Assembly: GCA_964036045.1 (NCBI GenBank)
Contig: OZ038390.1
Coordinates: 1,300,045 to 1,364,044, forward strand
Direction of reading: 5' to 3'
DNA length: 64,000 bases
Source of the DNA: Eutreptiella sp. 'Long Island Sound 2002'
Lineage: Eukaryota > Euglenozoa > Euglenophyceae > Eutreptiales > Eutreptiaceae
The notes beneath the pieces are model-generated. The model made no database searches. It was not told where the DNA came from and saw only the letters and a program-made list of their open reading frames with translations. Positions 31,331 through 41,129 of this stretch are shown piece by piece. Each line of letters opens with the position of its first letter. The stretch's first letter is position 1. The position numbers and the translations under genes were made by a program.

Positions 31331-31398
31331 AGGGGGGGGGGGGGGGCTGGGGGGGGGTCGCATACAAGGACCCGGCCCGGCCGCCCCCCCCGGGGCAT
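31331..31398. repeat. G-run repeat, left copy
   Basis: G tract followed by GGTCGCATACAAGGACCCGG, CCCGGCCGCCCCCCCCGGGG. Repeated at 32210-32287 in the same orientation; a related G-run plus TCGCGTACCC word is at 33663-33695. The two full copies flank the YR-element derivative. Confidence 0.8.
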
Positions 31399-31596
31399 GT
31401 TCTAATTTCCACTGGAGGAAATTAGCCATGTGTTCAGTCCTACATCCTTTGAAGTAAGGTACAATCCTAACGTCATGTGATGTCGTCAATCACACCCTTG
31501 CTGAGTGTCTATTTTGCACTGCTGCATGTGTTCCTATCTGTTTGCTTCTTACCCCAAGAACGCTGCAGTGGACCACAATAACTGTGATTGCAAGAA

Positions 31597-32207
31597 TGAG
31601 CATTTGAATAGACTGCACCTGTGGTTTGCAAAGAATGGACAGCAATATGCCGCAAATGCCAAACTTGTAGCCCCAAGTGGATCGCTCCAATGACAACAAC
31701 GCACCGTTGCACCGGTGTTCTCTCTGCCTTGTTGCTCATGGTCTATTATGTGCATTGAGAGGAGGCTCACTCCTGTGCAGGGCCTGCTCCATGTGGACAA
31801 CAACCTAGGGTGTTGCTGTGGGTGGGAGTGGTTGACAGCGGTATTTGGGCCATTGTGCTGGGTGGCTGGGTGTTTGCTGTAAATCTCCACATTGCGCATA
31901 ACTGTGTGGGTTTGGCGTTTCTTTGCTTTTGCTAGGAATTTCCCCACTTTTATTTCTTCTTTTCTCTGGCTGGCAAAAAGCCACCAGGCTCGTCCACAAT
32001 CAAGCCTCGACGTGGGTCCGCTCTTCATTGCTGACGATGTTCCTTCCGTTCTCGTTATTCTTTTTGTTGTCGGCACTTGGACGCACCAGGCGCTGACGAG
32101 AATTACAGTATTGCAGTAAGAAAATTGGAGGTATTACGAATGCAATGTCCAATTTGTCCGTTGCTAATCTCTTCTGAACCATCTACCTGGGAACAGGGCA
32201 CTCGCCA
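31597..32207 (+). mobile_element. Deletion derivative of a YR element (A-B)
   Basis: Segment A (31597-31995) matches 54566-54965 in direct orientation at high identity. Segment B (32010-32207) matches 55139-55322 in inverted orientation. B encodes the peptide VGPLFIADDVPSVLVILFVV, nearly the same as the C-terminal tail of the tyrosine recombinase ORF at 55196. The copy therefore holds the two ends of a YR element with the coding middle missing. Direct copies of a 70-bp G-rich sequence flank it. Confidence 0.7.
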
Positions 32208-32209
32208 AC

Positions 32210-32287
32210 CGGGGGGGGGGAGGGGGGGAGGGGGGGGCTGGGGGGGGGTCGCATACAAGGACCCGGCCCGGCCGCCCCCCCCGGGGT
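32210..32287. repeat. G-run repeat, right copy
   Basis: Direct copy of 31331-31398. Confidence 0.8.
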
Positions 32288-33376
32288 GCATCGCTTCGTA
32301 GCGCTTCGGTTTGTACATTGGACTGTTGCTGTAAGGACTTGCTCTTGATCGGGACTTCGAAGCTCAAGGTTTCGATTTGGAATCCGATGCAGGAGCCAGG
32401 TTGCATGATCATAACTCCATCTGCCTTGAAAAAAGAGCGATATGTCGGACAATGGCAATGCTTTGCTGAGCACAAATCTGCAATACGCTTGCAGTTGGCC
32501 GAAGAAGAATGGCATGAATGAATACAGGTCCTGGGGCGAATTGACTCTTATCAATGGAGAGGCAACCAAAAGCACCAAGTAAGAGCGGGTACTGTGCCAT
32601 AGTTGCTTGCACCTTAAGCATTAGAGCGAAGTGCAGCGATTAAAAACCCACTCAGGTCTATCTCAGGTCTTGCTTGCTACATGTCTCTGGTGCAACCGCT
32701 ATTTCGGGGGGACTAGGTGCCCCCTACACAGCACCCGGCATCTGTCCAGCCCCCCCCCCCCCCCCCAAAGCAGAAAACAGCCCGTGCAGCAAGCCCTCTG
32801 CAGGGCCCCAACTTGAGACCCCCCTCCTCCCTCATGTGCCGATCCCTGGCCCATACTCCAGCGCGCCCGGTCAACAAACAGCGATTATGCAATGCACATG
32901 TATGTATATGTGTTCAATACACTTGGTTACCGTATAGCCAACGCTTATGGTTTGCACAAAAAGGGGTGGTATTTTTCAGTTATACATTGGCGGTTGTGAA
33001 ATATGACGAATGGTTTTGTTACAGCAGCAAAAGGCGACTATGACAAGGATCAGTCTTGTCGAGAGGAACAATGGGTCAAGGTGCCTTCATACATGAGTGC
33101 TCTACGCCACAATGAGGTGCTCGAAGTTCCAATTCTGTTTTACACGGTTGGACCCTAAAGATCTTGAGTGTTCTATCTGACCCCTATCCGCACCCCTGCC
33201 CCCACCCTTTTCCCGGTGAGAGGGAGGGGCGATGGGGGGGGGGGTTCAGGGAGGGGCGATGGGGGGGGGTCGGGAGGGTCGGTTGGGGGGGGGGGTCCAG
33301 GTGGGGCAATTTGGGGTAGTGGGGGGGGGGGCATAGGCTCCCGTTACCTCCCCTTGCCCTCCCTCATGGGTGAGAG
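32288..33376. other. No gene found
   Basis: No coding sequence supported; C run at 32751-32766 and G-rich stretch at 33233-33330. Confidence 0.4.
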
Positions 33377-33472
33377 CTAGGGCTAGGGTTAGGGGTAGGG
33401 TTAGGGTTAGGGTTAGGGTTAGGGTTAGGGTTAGGGTCATGGGTAGGGTTAGGTGTAGGGTTAGGAGCAGGC
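33377..33472. repeat. Interstitial telomere-like TTAGGG array
   Basis: About 14 TTAGGG-type hexamers, eight of them perfect and contiguous, with degenerate flanks (CTAGGG, TTAGGTGTAGGG). Smaller TTAGGG clusters are at 38861-38883 and 40800-40830. Suggests a TTAGGG telomere repeat in this organism and internal insertion or element-end use. Confidence 0.85.
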
Positions 33473-33554
33473 TGAGGGTTGGGGTGGGTGTTAGAGTCAA
33501 GGTTGGGTTCAAGTATAGCGTTGGGGTGCTCCACCGCCTGGGCGGGGAGGGATG

Positions 33555-35708
33555 CTATGTTGGCAAGGGGAATGAAAAAAATTTTCGGGTGCCTTTGGCG
33601 CCACCATATGTATGGCCGGTAGCCATTGACCCTTGGTAACTAAGTGGGCCCGGAGGGCCCGGAGGGGGGGGGGGGGGGGGGGGAGTCGCGTACCCAAACC
33701 GAGGAGACGGCCCACCCGTGCTCAGCAGTGATGTGCGGCAGTCTCGCAACCTTTCGCCGCGCTGGTTGATGATGTGCAAGGCTGCTGGCGATACGCCCTT
33801 CATCTTTGCCAGCTCACCGCAGAGCTTTTGGGCATCATCAGCATCTGTGTTGAGTGGGAAAGTCAGGACTTCCTCTCCCCCCATATCCAAGCAGCTGATC
33901 TTCAGGCAGACTCCGCCATAACCACCAGCATCACTCCCTTCGGATGCGAAGAGCTGGATGACTGTGGGGTGTGCCGCAGCAGCGGCATACTCCTGTACGG
34001 TGACGTCAAACGACTCTGCTTCCTTCTCCAGCTCCTTCTTCATCTCCTCCGGTGCATATTGCAGGGCCCTGGCATTGTTCTGCACGGCAGCCATGACCAC
34101 CTCCTTGTCCTTCTTCATCTCCTCAGCTGCATCGCCCAGGGCATAGCCATCCTTCTGGACGGCAGCCATGACCACCTCCATGTCCTTCTTCACCTCCTCA
34201 GCTGCATATTCCAGGGCAGTGCCATGGTTCTGCACAGCGACCATGACCACCAACTTGTCCTTCTTCATCTCCTCAGATGCATATTGCAGGGCAAAGCTAT
34301 TTTTTTGCACGGCAGCCATGACCACCTCCTTGTCCCTCTTCATCTCCTCAGATGCATCGCCCAGGGCATAGTCATCTTTCTGCACGGCAGCCATGACCAC
34401 CTCCTTGTCCTTCTTCATCTCCTCAGATGCATATTGCAGGGCAATGCCATCGTTCTGCACGGCAGCCATGACCACCTCCTTGTCCTTCTTCATCTCCTCA
34501 GCTGCATCGCCCAGGGCATAGCCATCGTTCTGGACGGCAGCCATGACCACCTCCTTGTCCTTGTTCATCTCCTCAGGTACATATTGCAGGGCAGTGCCAT
34601 GGTTCTGCACGGCGACCATGACCACCTCCTTGTCCCTCTTCATCTCCTCCGGTGCATATTGCAGGGCCCTGGCATCGTTCTGCACGGCGACCATGACCAC
34701 CTCCTTGTCCTTCTTCATCTCCTCAGCTGCGTTGCTCAGGGCATAGCCATCTTTCTGCACGGCAGCCATGACCACCTCCTTGTCCTTCTTCATCTCCTCC
34801 GGTGCATATTGCAGGGCCCTGGCATCGTTCTGGACGGCAGCCATGACCACCTCCTTGTCCTTCTTCATCCCCTCAGCTGCGTTGCTCAGGGCATAGCCAT
34901 CTTTCTGCACGGCAGCCATGACCACCTCCTTGTCCTTCTTCATCTCCTCCGGTGCATATTGCAGGGCCCTGGCATCGTTCTGGACGGCAGCCATGACCAC
35001 CTCCTTGTCCTTCTTCATCTCCTCAGATGCATGTTTCAGGGCAGTGCCATGGTTCTGCACGGCACCCATGACCACCTCCTTGTCCTTCTTCATCTCCTCA
35101 GATGCATGTTTCAGGGCAGTGCCATGGTTCTGCACGGCGACCATGACCACCTCCTTGTCCCTCTTCATCTCCTCAGATGCATATTGCAGGACGAAGCTAT
35201 TTTTCTGCACGGCAGCCATGACCACCTCCTTGTCCTTCTTCATCTCCTCAGCTGCGTTGCTCAGGGCATAGCCATTGTTCTGGACGGCAGCCATGACCAC
35301 CTCCTTGTCCTTCTTCATCTCCTCAGGTACATATTGCAGGGCAGTGCCATCGTTCTGCACGGCGACCATGACCACCTCCTTGTCCCTCTTCATCTCCTCA
35401 GATGCATATTGCAGGGCAGTGCCATGGTTCTGCACGGCGACCATGACCACCTCCTTGTCCTTCTTCATCTCCTCAGATGCATATTGCAGGGCAAAGCCAT
35501 GGTTCTGCACGGCAACCATGACCACCTCCTTGTCCCTCTTCATCTCCTCGGCTGCATCGCCCAGGGCATAGTCATCTCTCTGCACGGCAGCCATGACCAC
35601 CTCCTTGTCCTTGTTCACACAAAGCAACAAATTCAGTGTTAAAATCACCTTCAGAAGCGGTTGTATGCAGTTTACACTCCCTTCCACAGTGCAATGCATG
35701 CAAAACAA
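33555..35708 (-). CDS. DUF4116 repeat protein with ubiquitin-like tail
   Basis: Minus-strand ORF with 21 tandem 25-residue repeats of the DUF4116 type, consensus DKEVVMAAVQNDGYALQYAS followed by EEMKK. The repeats start near 35614 and end near 34045 (75 nt each). The repeat is probably helical; its function in the family is not established. After the array a spacer (LEKEAESFDVTVQEYAAAA) leads to about 65 residues with a ubiquitin-like beta-grasp pattern: LKISCLDMGGEEVLTFPL, then a helix, then LHIINQRGERLRDC and a final SLLS. Coding quality stops at about 33716, where ACG G|GTGGG offers a phase-1 donor; the Pro-rich rest of the ORF is probably intron. The N-terminal 32 codons before the first repeat may also be intronic. 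The antisense strand is open because of the repeat and is not a gene. Confidence 0.75.
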   Translation of the reverse strand: MFCMHCTVEGSVNCIQPLLKVILTLNLLLCVNKDKEVVMAAVQRDDYALGDAAEEMKRDKEVVMVAVQNHGFALQYASEEMKKDKEVVMVAVQNHGTALQYASEEMKRDKEVVMVAVQNDGTALQYVPEEMKKDKEVVMAAVQNNGYALSNAAEEMKKDKEVVMAAVQKNSFVLQYASEEMKRDKEVVMVAVQNHGTALKHASEEMKKDKEVVMGAVQNHGTALKHASEEMKKDKEVVMAAVQNDARALQYAPEEMKKDKEVVMAAVQKDGYALSNAAEGMKKDKEVVMAAVQNDARALQYAPEEMKKDKEVVMAAVQKDGYALSNAAEEMKKDKEVVMVAVQNDARALQYAPEEMKRDKEVVMVAVQNHGTALQYVPEEMNKDKEVVMAAVQNDGYALGDAAEEMKKDKEVVMAAVQNDGIALQYASEEMKKDKEVVMAAVQKDDYALGDASEEMKRDKEVVMAAVQKNSFALQYASEEMKKDKLVVMVAVQNHGTALEYAAEEVKKDMEVVMAAVQKDGYALGDAAEEMKKDKEVVMAAVQNNARALQYAPEEMKKELEKEAESFDVTVQEYAAAAAHPTVIQLFASEGSDAGGYGGVCLKISCLDMGGEEVLTFPLNTDADDAQKLCGELAKMKGVSPAALHIINQRGERLRDCRTSLLSTGGPSPRFGYATPPPPPPPPGPPGPLSYQGSMATGHTYGGAKGTRKFFSFPLPT

Positions 35709-35809
35709 AACATATGCCGGTCCACTCGGGGCCCCGCAGCAGTTTTCATAGCACCGCTGGTCAAGTTCAACGTCCCTCGTCTCAAGGGATAGATACTGTC
35801 CAAAGGGAG

Positions 35810-37641
35810 GGAGGGTGGGCTCCCCCCTAGCAAAACGGAATCCCGGAGGCGTTCAATCTGGGGCAACTGAAAGCCCCTCGGCTTATGGTCATCACAAGCA
35901 TTCTGGTTGACGCAATTCAAAATGAACACACACTTCTCACTATTCTTTGGTCGAACCTCTGCCTTACCGCTCGCTTCCCGCACGTTCTCGTGTTTTCGCA
36001 GCGCTCCATCGCGAACCAGGGCATCCGGCATCTCTCGCACCCCCACCCCGTCCGACTTGCCCACGCCGTGCGTCTCCTGTCTCCACCTCCGATATCGGTC
36101 TCTCACATCCCCCAGAACAAAGCGTGACCACAGCGACTCTGCTATTGGCACATTCCCCACATGCCCCAGCCCTCTTGCCGCCACCGTTGGGTTGACCTCT
36201 CCATCATCCTCCTCGTCACTGTAGTAGCTTTCCTCATCCTCTGGGTCAATGCCCTTCTCAGCCAACTCGGTTAAACAGCCCACAACCACAGGGACTGTCT
36301 CCGAAGTGCCCATGCTAGCTGCATCGCAAATTCCCAACACCAGCTGGCTCACCGCCTGTGACATCTTGGCTCTCTCCTTCGCATGCACCTGGTCGCACAA
36401 CTTGTCATGTACATGCATCATGTCAATGTCCAGCTCTCCCCCCAGCTCCTTTATCTTCTCCATGCGGCAGCTCTGCGCCCACTCGCATCTACTCTGCCCC
36501 TGGCGGTCCTGTCGATCGGGCGTGTCTCCTCTTCCGGGCGGTCTGTCCAGTCGGTCCCAAAACATCGCCATCTGTCCTTGCCTCGGCTGACAACTCCCTG
36601 AGCCCTTGGCAGAACCATGCTGGCCACCACTGCTTCGAAGACCAGTCTCCATACACAAGGCGGTATCCAATGTCTCCACATACGAGCACCGGCTGCTCTC
36701 CCCTCTCCACGAACTTCCATGCGTGCTTAGGTTTGGTGTAGTGTCGCGCCACTGACGGTGACTCCCATCCGCCTGCAAGCATGACGATTTGGTTTCGCGC
36801 CCGACGCCCACAATTGTGTTGCCCCACCTCGCCGTAGACAGTGCCACCTGTAGTGTTCGAGCTCTGACCCCGCCACGAGTGTGACCCATGCTTCCTCCAA
36901 ATCCGCGGGTGACTGGTAGCCATGCGGGCGGTCTTCCGCCACCCCACGTTTTTGTCGTTCTTCCTTGATGAACCGCATCCACCGTGATGGCCATGGCCCG
37001 AGGTCTTGGTCATGTTCACCACTCCGCGACTTCTCGCCCATGAAGCAGAGCTTGCCATCCCCAGGTGACGAGACCGTCCAGGCCTCTCCAATCCGAAGCA
37101 AGTTCGTGAGCGATAGGACAGCCAAGCCCAGGCAGTTGAGCTCCTTCCTCTCCGATGTGTCCTTCCTCTTGGCGATCTTGCAGATGACATCCCCTTCAAC
37201 CCATCGAATGTTTCTTGGGTTTCGTGAGATCCGGAGTCTCTCCAGCGACTCAGCGAACATTCAGTCCGCTGGTACCATGATTGTTGGTATTATGGCCATT
37301 TTTTCCGCCAATCGTAGGCCTTATAGCGGGGCCTTGAATGGCGCTTCATATTGGCCGTCCCTGGCCACTTGTAACATGCGTCCTTTGAGTGCTTCATGTG
37401 GTGCCATGAACCCATGGATCCTGTTGTACCGTAGGAACTTGTACAGTGCTCCCGCGTACGCCTTTCGGGTGCCATCCTCCAGTTTACGCCACACTGTTGA
37501 GCTGCCAATCTCGCGCTCTGCTTCCTCCAGAAAGGCTCCCAGCGCGTTTCTGATCCGCACTGCCTGCTTGTCGCGACCTCCTGTCCCACTATCAGCCAGC
37601 GACCCCCCCCCTGGGACCTGGGGGTCTGCTGGGCCGCCTCA
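35810..37641 (-). pseudogene. Tyrosine recombinase of YR element 2, decayed
   Basis: The recombinase is spread over three frames. A core-binding part (RKAYAGALYKFLRYNRIHGF) is at 37321-37560, followed by in-frame TAA and TGA. The catalytic part at 36727-37260 has LLRIGEA (first Arg) and RWHCLRRGGAT (H-x-x-R). A shift near 36800 leads into GGWESPSVARHYTKPKHAWK (Trp and the nucleophile Tyr). A second shift near 36520 leads to a 230-residue tail with an acidic patch (DPEDEESYYSDEEDDGE). All four YR hallmarks are present but no single frame carries them. Family knowledge: such enzymes integrate Crypton, DIRS and Ngaro elements. The exact 3' end is uncertain. Confidence 0.65.
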
Positions 37642-38680
37642 GCGGCATCCGAATTCGGCACTTTGGAACGCCCAGTGCCAGCTTCCGCAAAACTTGCACG
37701 GTCGAGAGGGCGCGGTGGTGCAATCCTGCCAGGTACCTTTATTGGTGCGAAAGCGCTTGCGTCCGTTGATCCACCTGAACTCGAAATCCTCCGGGCGTCC
37801 TCTTCTGGGCTTCAGCGTCGTATCTCGGCCTCCACCATCCCGTGATTTACTTTCGCGGTCGTTGTCCGGTGAGCTGTCCGAGTCCGAGGAGGAATCACTC
37901 GACAAGTCTGAGCTGGTGGGGTCTGAGGAGTCGCTTGACGAGCTGGAGTCGTCTGATGAGTCTGTGTCGGCCCGCTTCGCTTTCTTTCGACTCTCCTGTT
38001 TTCGGCGCTTTTGCTCCTTCTTCGCCCGCTTCTTGGCTTTGGTTGTTGCCTTCTTGCTCTTCTCCCGCTCTCGTTGTTTCCTGTTTTTGGCCGCGTCCTT
38101 CAGCAGGCGCCTGCCGTCCTTATCTAGGTCTATGATCGCATCCCAGATCTCCTGTGCAATCACACCCATTGGTACCTCTTCTGCGCTGTTCTTTGCCATG
38201 GTTTCAACCATTTTTGACAGTGTACGTACCCACTTCGGGGCTCCTTTTCGCTTCCGGATGCGGCGCAGGTTATCTCTATTCAGCCCCGGTGGTTCCTCCT
38301 GCAGGGAAAGCAGCTCCATACCGGTTGCCGCGCCGTCTTTTTCCATCGGTACATCCGTTCCGCCCAGCTGGTTCTGGGGCGGGGTCGCCCCGGCCCCTTC
38401 ATTTCCGCCTGCTCCGATGGTTTGCTTCTCCGGCGTCGTGTTACTAGAGTCCATGATCTCAGCGGTCCCTGCCTGCGTCGCGCCTTGTACTCCTGCTCCC
38501 CCCCCCCGCGTCTGGCTTCTCCACCCTCTGGTGTTTGCCTGACAACAGCTTCATGTAGGCCACTCTATACTGGTCCAGTCGCTTGACCCAGATCTCAGGC
38601 TTGTCCCTCTCCAGCCCACTAGGCATGAACACCAGGTTTGGCACCTTCAACAGTGTCCCCGTGTGGGGGGCGACTACCAC
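37639..38680 (-). CDS. Gag-like ORF of YR element 2
   Basis: ORF of 271 codons from 38454 to TGA at 37639-37641, with probable N-terminal extension in another frame to 38680 (WVKRLDQYRVAYMKLL) across a poly-C run. It has a lysine-rich helix (KAKKRAKKEQKRRKQ), a long Ser/Asp tract, then FEFRWINGRKRF and a G-x-W before a C-terminal CKFCGSWHWAFQSAEFGC. The last motif parallels the C-x2-C...HWH...C ends of the ORFs at 42438 and 56522. The recombinase follows in the same frame after a single TGA. Probably a nucleic-acid-binding, gag-like protein (inferred). Confidence 0.6.
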
Positions 38681-38699
38681 TGGTCCTGATGCGACACCC

Positions 38700-38860
38700 C
38701 GCCCAACTATCTGTCAAAACTTGTGGGGGGGGGGGGGGGGGGGGGCAATAGGGGGGGGGTCCAGCCGGGGGTGGGGTGGGGGGTCCTGCCGGGGGTCGGG
38801 TGAGGGGGGGTACCTGCCGGGGGTCGGGGGGGCGTCCAGCCAGGGGTGAGGGGGGGGGGG
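38700..38860. repeat. G-tract rich low-complexity
   Basis: Long G runs (38724-38743 and others) with CCAGC/CCTGCCGGGGGTC words; G-quadruplex-prone. No gene. Confidence 0.7.
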
Positions 38861-38987
38861 GGTTAGGGTTAGGGTTAGGGTTGAGGTCACGGAGCTGGTG
38901 GAACCAATCTTGGTTTTATAACCCTTTTTAGTGTCTACGGTGGACCTACAAGGTTTAGCAGCAGCAGCAAGCAAGCAAGCAGCAGCT
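38861..38987. repeat. TTAGGG-headed 120-bp repeat, copy 1
   Basis: TTAGGG hexamers, then GAGCTGGTGGAACCAATCTT, GGTTTTATAACCCTTTTTAG, GGTGGACCTACAAGGTTTAG and a CAG/CAAG-rich end. A direct copy is at 40801-40930, 1.94 kb away. Confidence 0.85.
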
Positions 38988-39934
38988 CGTGCGAAATGGG
39001 CAGAAATCAGAATTCCGTCGTGGTGCTTTGGATTTGGTTGAAATTTTGGTGGATGATACCTATGGGTGTGAAGTACAATCACACAAAGTTTGAGCAAGAA
39101 ACTCAACGGTGGCGGCCGGGGACGAGATTCGCAAGTGGCGGACCTGTGTTTTAGAATTCGTCGAAAATGGCCCAAAATTGCCATTTTTTGGGCAGTTTGG
39201 GTGCCTAGGATGTCCATGAAGGGGTCCATTTGCATTGGAATCAATCGAGATGATGAACAAACACCTTTCATCATGGTTTAGTGTGTTTTGTACCCAATTA
39301 GGGGCCTCAATGACCTCTTTTTCTGCCTAAAATACCGCAAAATCGGCCTTGAAAAGCACCCTTTTTGCATACTTTTTCAAGTTGCAGCTTCCCGTGGCAT
39401 GTTTTATTGGCATGGCTTGCATTGGGCACCCTTGTGGTGATTAAGAACGAGGAATGGAACCATTTTTGAGCCTTTTCCACATTGTCAGCACCCTTCAATG
39501 CCCCATTTTGGCACGATAGAGTGGTGTTGAGCGCGTGCAGTGCACGTGCTATCATCTGTGGGTCCAAAAATGCTCCGAAATCACTTTTTCCAAATTTGTT
39601 CCTAGACCACTTGGGATACTCAAACAAGTGTTTTTGGCCCATTTTGAGCCCATGGTGGCCCGTTTTGACCCTCCGAAATTCCGAAAAAGTCTTGAAAATG
39701 GGCTTTTTGGGGACCAAAATTAGGACAAAAATGGGTCGAAAACCCGTTTTTCCAAAATGATAACTAGGCTGTTTGGGGTGCACAAACAAGTGAAATGAGC
39801 CCATTTTGAGCCCATTGTCAACAATTTTGGCCCGTCTAAAGTCACAAAATGCTTGGAAGGCAATGCTCCTTTCCCCACCAGGTCGGTCCCAATATCAGGG
39901 GGGGGGGGGGGATTGCGGGGGTCGAATCCAATTG
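38988..39934. other. No gene found
   Basis: Unique-looking sequence of moderate GC with repeated words such as CCCATTTTGAGCCCA (near 39639 and 39796). The two halves 39360-39660 and 39660-39850 may be diverged duplicates. No coding sequence supported. Confidence 0.35.
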
Positions 39935-40008
39935 CGAAAAATTGCGGGAAAATTGCGGAAAAATTGCGGAAAATTGCGGAAAAATTGCGGAAAAATTGCG
40001 ATGTCGTA
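39935..40008. repeat. ATTGCGGAAAA tandem repeat, copy 1
   Basis: Short tandem ATTGCGGAAAA units, same as at 40659-40764 in the same orientation. Together with the TTAGGG-headed repeats they bracket the hAT fragment symmetrically in content. Confidence 0.85.
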
Positions 40009-40104
40009 AGCGGCCCTGCTGAACCCTCAAGGTGCAACAACTCTGGACAGGTGGCTCAGAATTCTCAGAATTTCACTGAAACAAATAGTCTATGGGCAGT
40101 ACAC

Positions 40105-40385
40105 TTACAGGAGGCGCCCGTCAATATCACCGTGGAATTGCAGCATGAACCGAAGGCGGCGGATGTTGTCATCCAATTTGTGCTGCCGCTTTGAAACTGT
40201 CCTACACTGTGAGAAAAAGCGTTCCACATCACCACCAGAAGTGGGCTGCGTAATCAAGAACAGCACCCTCTCTTGGAACGGTGAAGGGGCACGAGATTGC
40301 CACCATTCCTGCAAAGCAGTTGGCCCATTTATATCAACAACATTGCAACGGATGTATAGGCTCCATTGCTCTGCAATCTCTGGCA
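40105..40385 (-). pseudogene. hAT transposase C-terminal fragment
   Basis: The minus-strand frame ends in TAA at 40105-40107. It carries LQEWWQSRAPSPFQERVLFL, then PTSGGDVERFFSQCRTVSKR and HKLDDNIRRLRFMLQFHGDI. This is the hAT dimerisation-region pattern (W-W...P..A..L...P.SS...ERxFS...R..L......L..N). A plausible acceptor (gtgccag) sits near 40386, but no upstream catalytic exons were found. Read as a truncated DNA transposon remnant or an isolated last exon. Confidence 0.6.
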
Positions 40386-40483
40386 CATCGGACATGCACA
40401 TGCAAACATGCAAACATGCAGGCATGAAAAAGACCAAAAAAGCGAAGGTAAAAAGACCAAAAAAGCGAAGGTAACCATATTGT

Positions 40484-40557
40484 GCCCAACTGGGTTTGAA
40501 CCCAGGACCCTAGAACTACAGTGCAGTGGTACTACCAATTGAGCTATACCAGGTTTT
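40484..40557 (-). other. tRNA-like element (Tyr-type loop)
   Basis: The minus strand has A-box-like TAGCTCAATTGGTAG, an anticodon-like loop CTGTAGT (anticodon GTA if real) and B-box GGGTTCAAACCC with a good CTGGG/CCCAG T stem. The acceptor and anticodon stems are imperfect, so a SINE head or tRNA pseudogene is more likely than a working tRNA. A direct duplication AAAAAAGCGAAGGTAA lies just 3' (40437-40473). Confidence 0.5.
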
Positions 40558-40658
40558 GGTGACTTTGCAACATTTGAGAGTGTATGCAATAGTAAAAAAA
40601 AAAATTCTCATTGTTCTGCACCAGCGTGGGGAGGCGGTCAGAAAATCGGGAAGTGTGA

Positions 40659-40764
40659 AAAATTGCGGAAAAATTGCGGAAAATTGCGGAAAATTGCGAA
40701 AAATTGCGAAAAATTGCGAAAAATTGCGAAATTGCGGAAAATTGCGAAAAATTGCGGACCTCAA
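40659..40764. repeat. ATTGCGGAAAA tandem repeat, copy 2
   Basis: AAATTGCGGAAAATTGCG-type units over about 105 bp, followed by a C run at 40779-40790. Confidence 0.85.
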
Positions 40765-40800
40765 TTCCCCCCCCCCCCCTACCAATATTCAGTTCTGGTC

Positions 40801-40930
40801 AGGGTTAGGGTTAGCCCTAGGGTTAGGGTCACCGAGCTGGTGGAACCAGTCTTGGTTTTATAACCCTTTTTAGGGTCTAGGGTGGACCTACCAGGTTTAG
40901 CAGCAGCAGCAGCAAGCAGCAAGCAGCAGC
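40801..40930. repeat. TTAGGG-headed 120-bp repeat, copy 2
   Basis: Direct copy of 38861-38987 with about 90 percent identity by eye; the TTAGGG head includes an inverted CCCTAG word. Confidence 0.85.
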
Positions 40931-41129
40931 CTTGGTGGCCTTCTTATGTCTGTGGTGTAGTAGTGGAAATGCCTGGCGTAAATGGTTTGCATCTTTGATT
41001 CCAAATGGCAGCACGTTCGAATAAGGTGGGGGTGTGAGTGGCAATTCTGCAAGCACAACGGATTGCTCGGTTATTGGGGTGTTTGTCGCTGTAGGCATGG
41101 TAGGAGCTGATTGCGTTCCGGGATTCCCA

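Noticed and set aside
33774-35642. 622-codon plus-strand ORF antisense to the DUF4116 gene
   Set aside because: Openness is explained by the 75-nt repeat on the other strand, where the product matches a known repeat family.
37650-37665. Cloning adapter (GAATTCGGCA) as contamination
   Set aside because: The 10-base match is embedded in continuous coding-like sequence of the YR element, so it is most likely coincidence.
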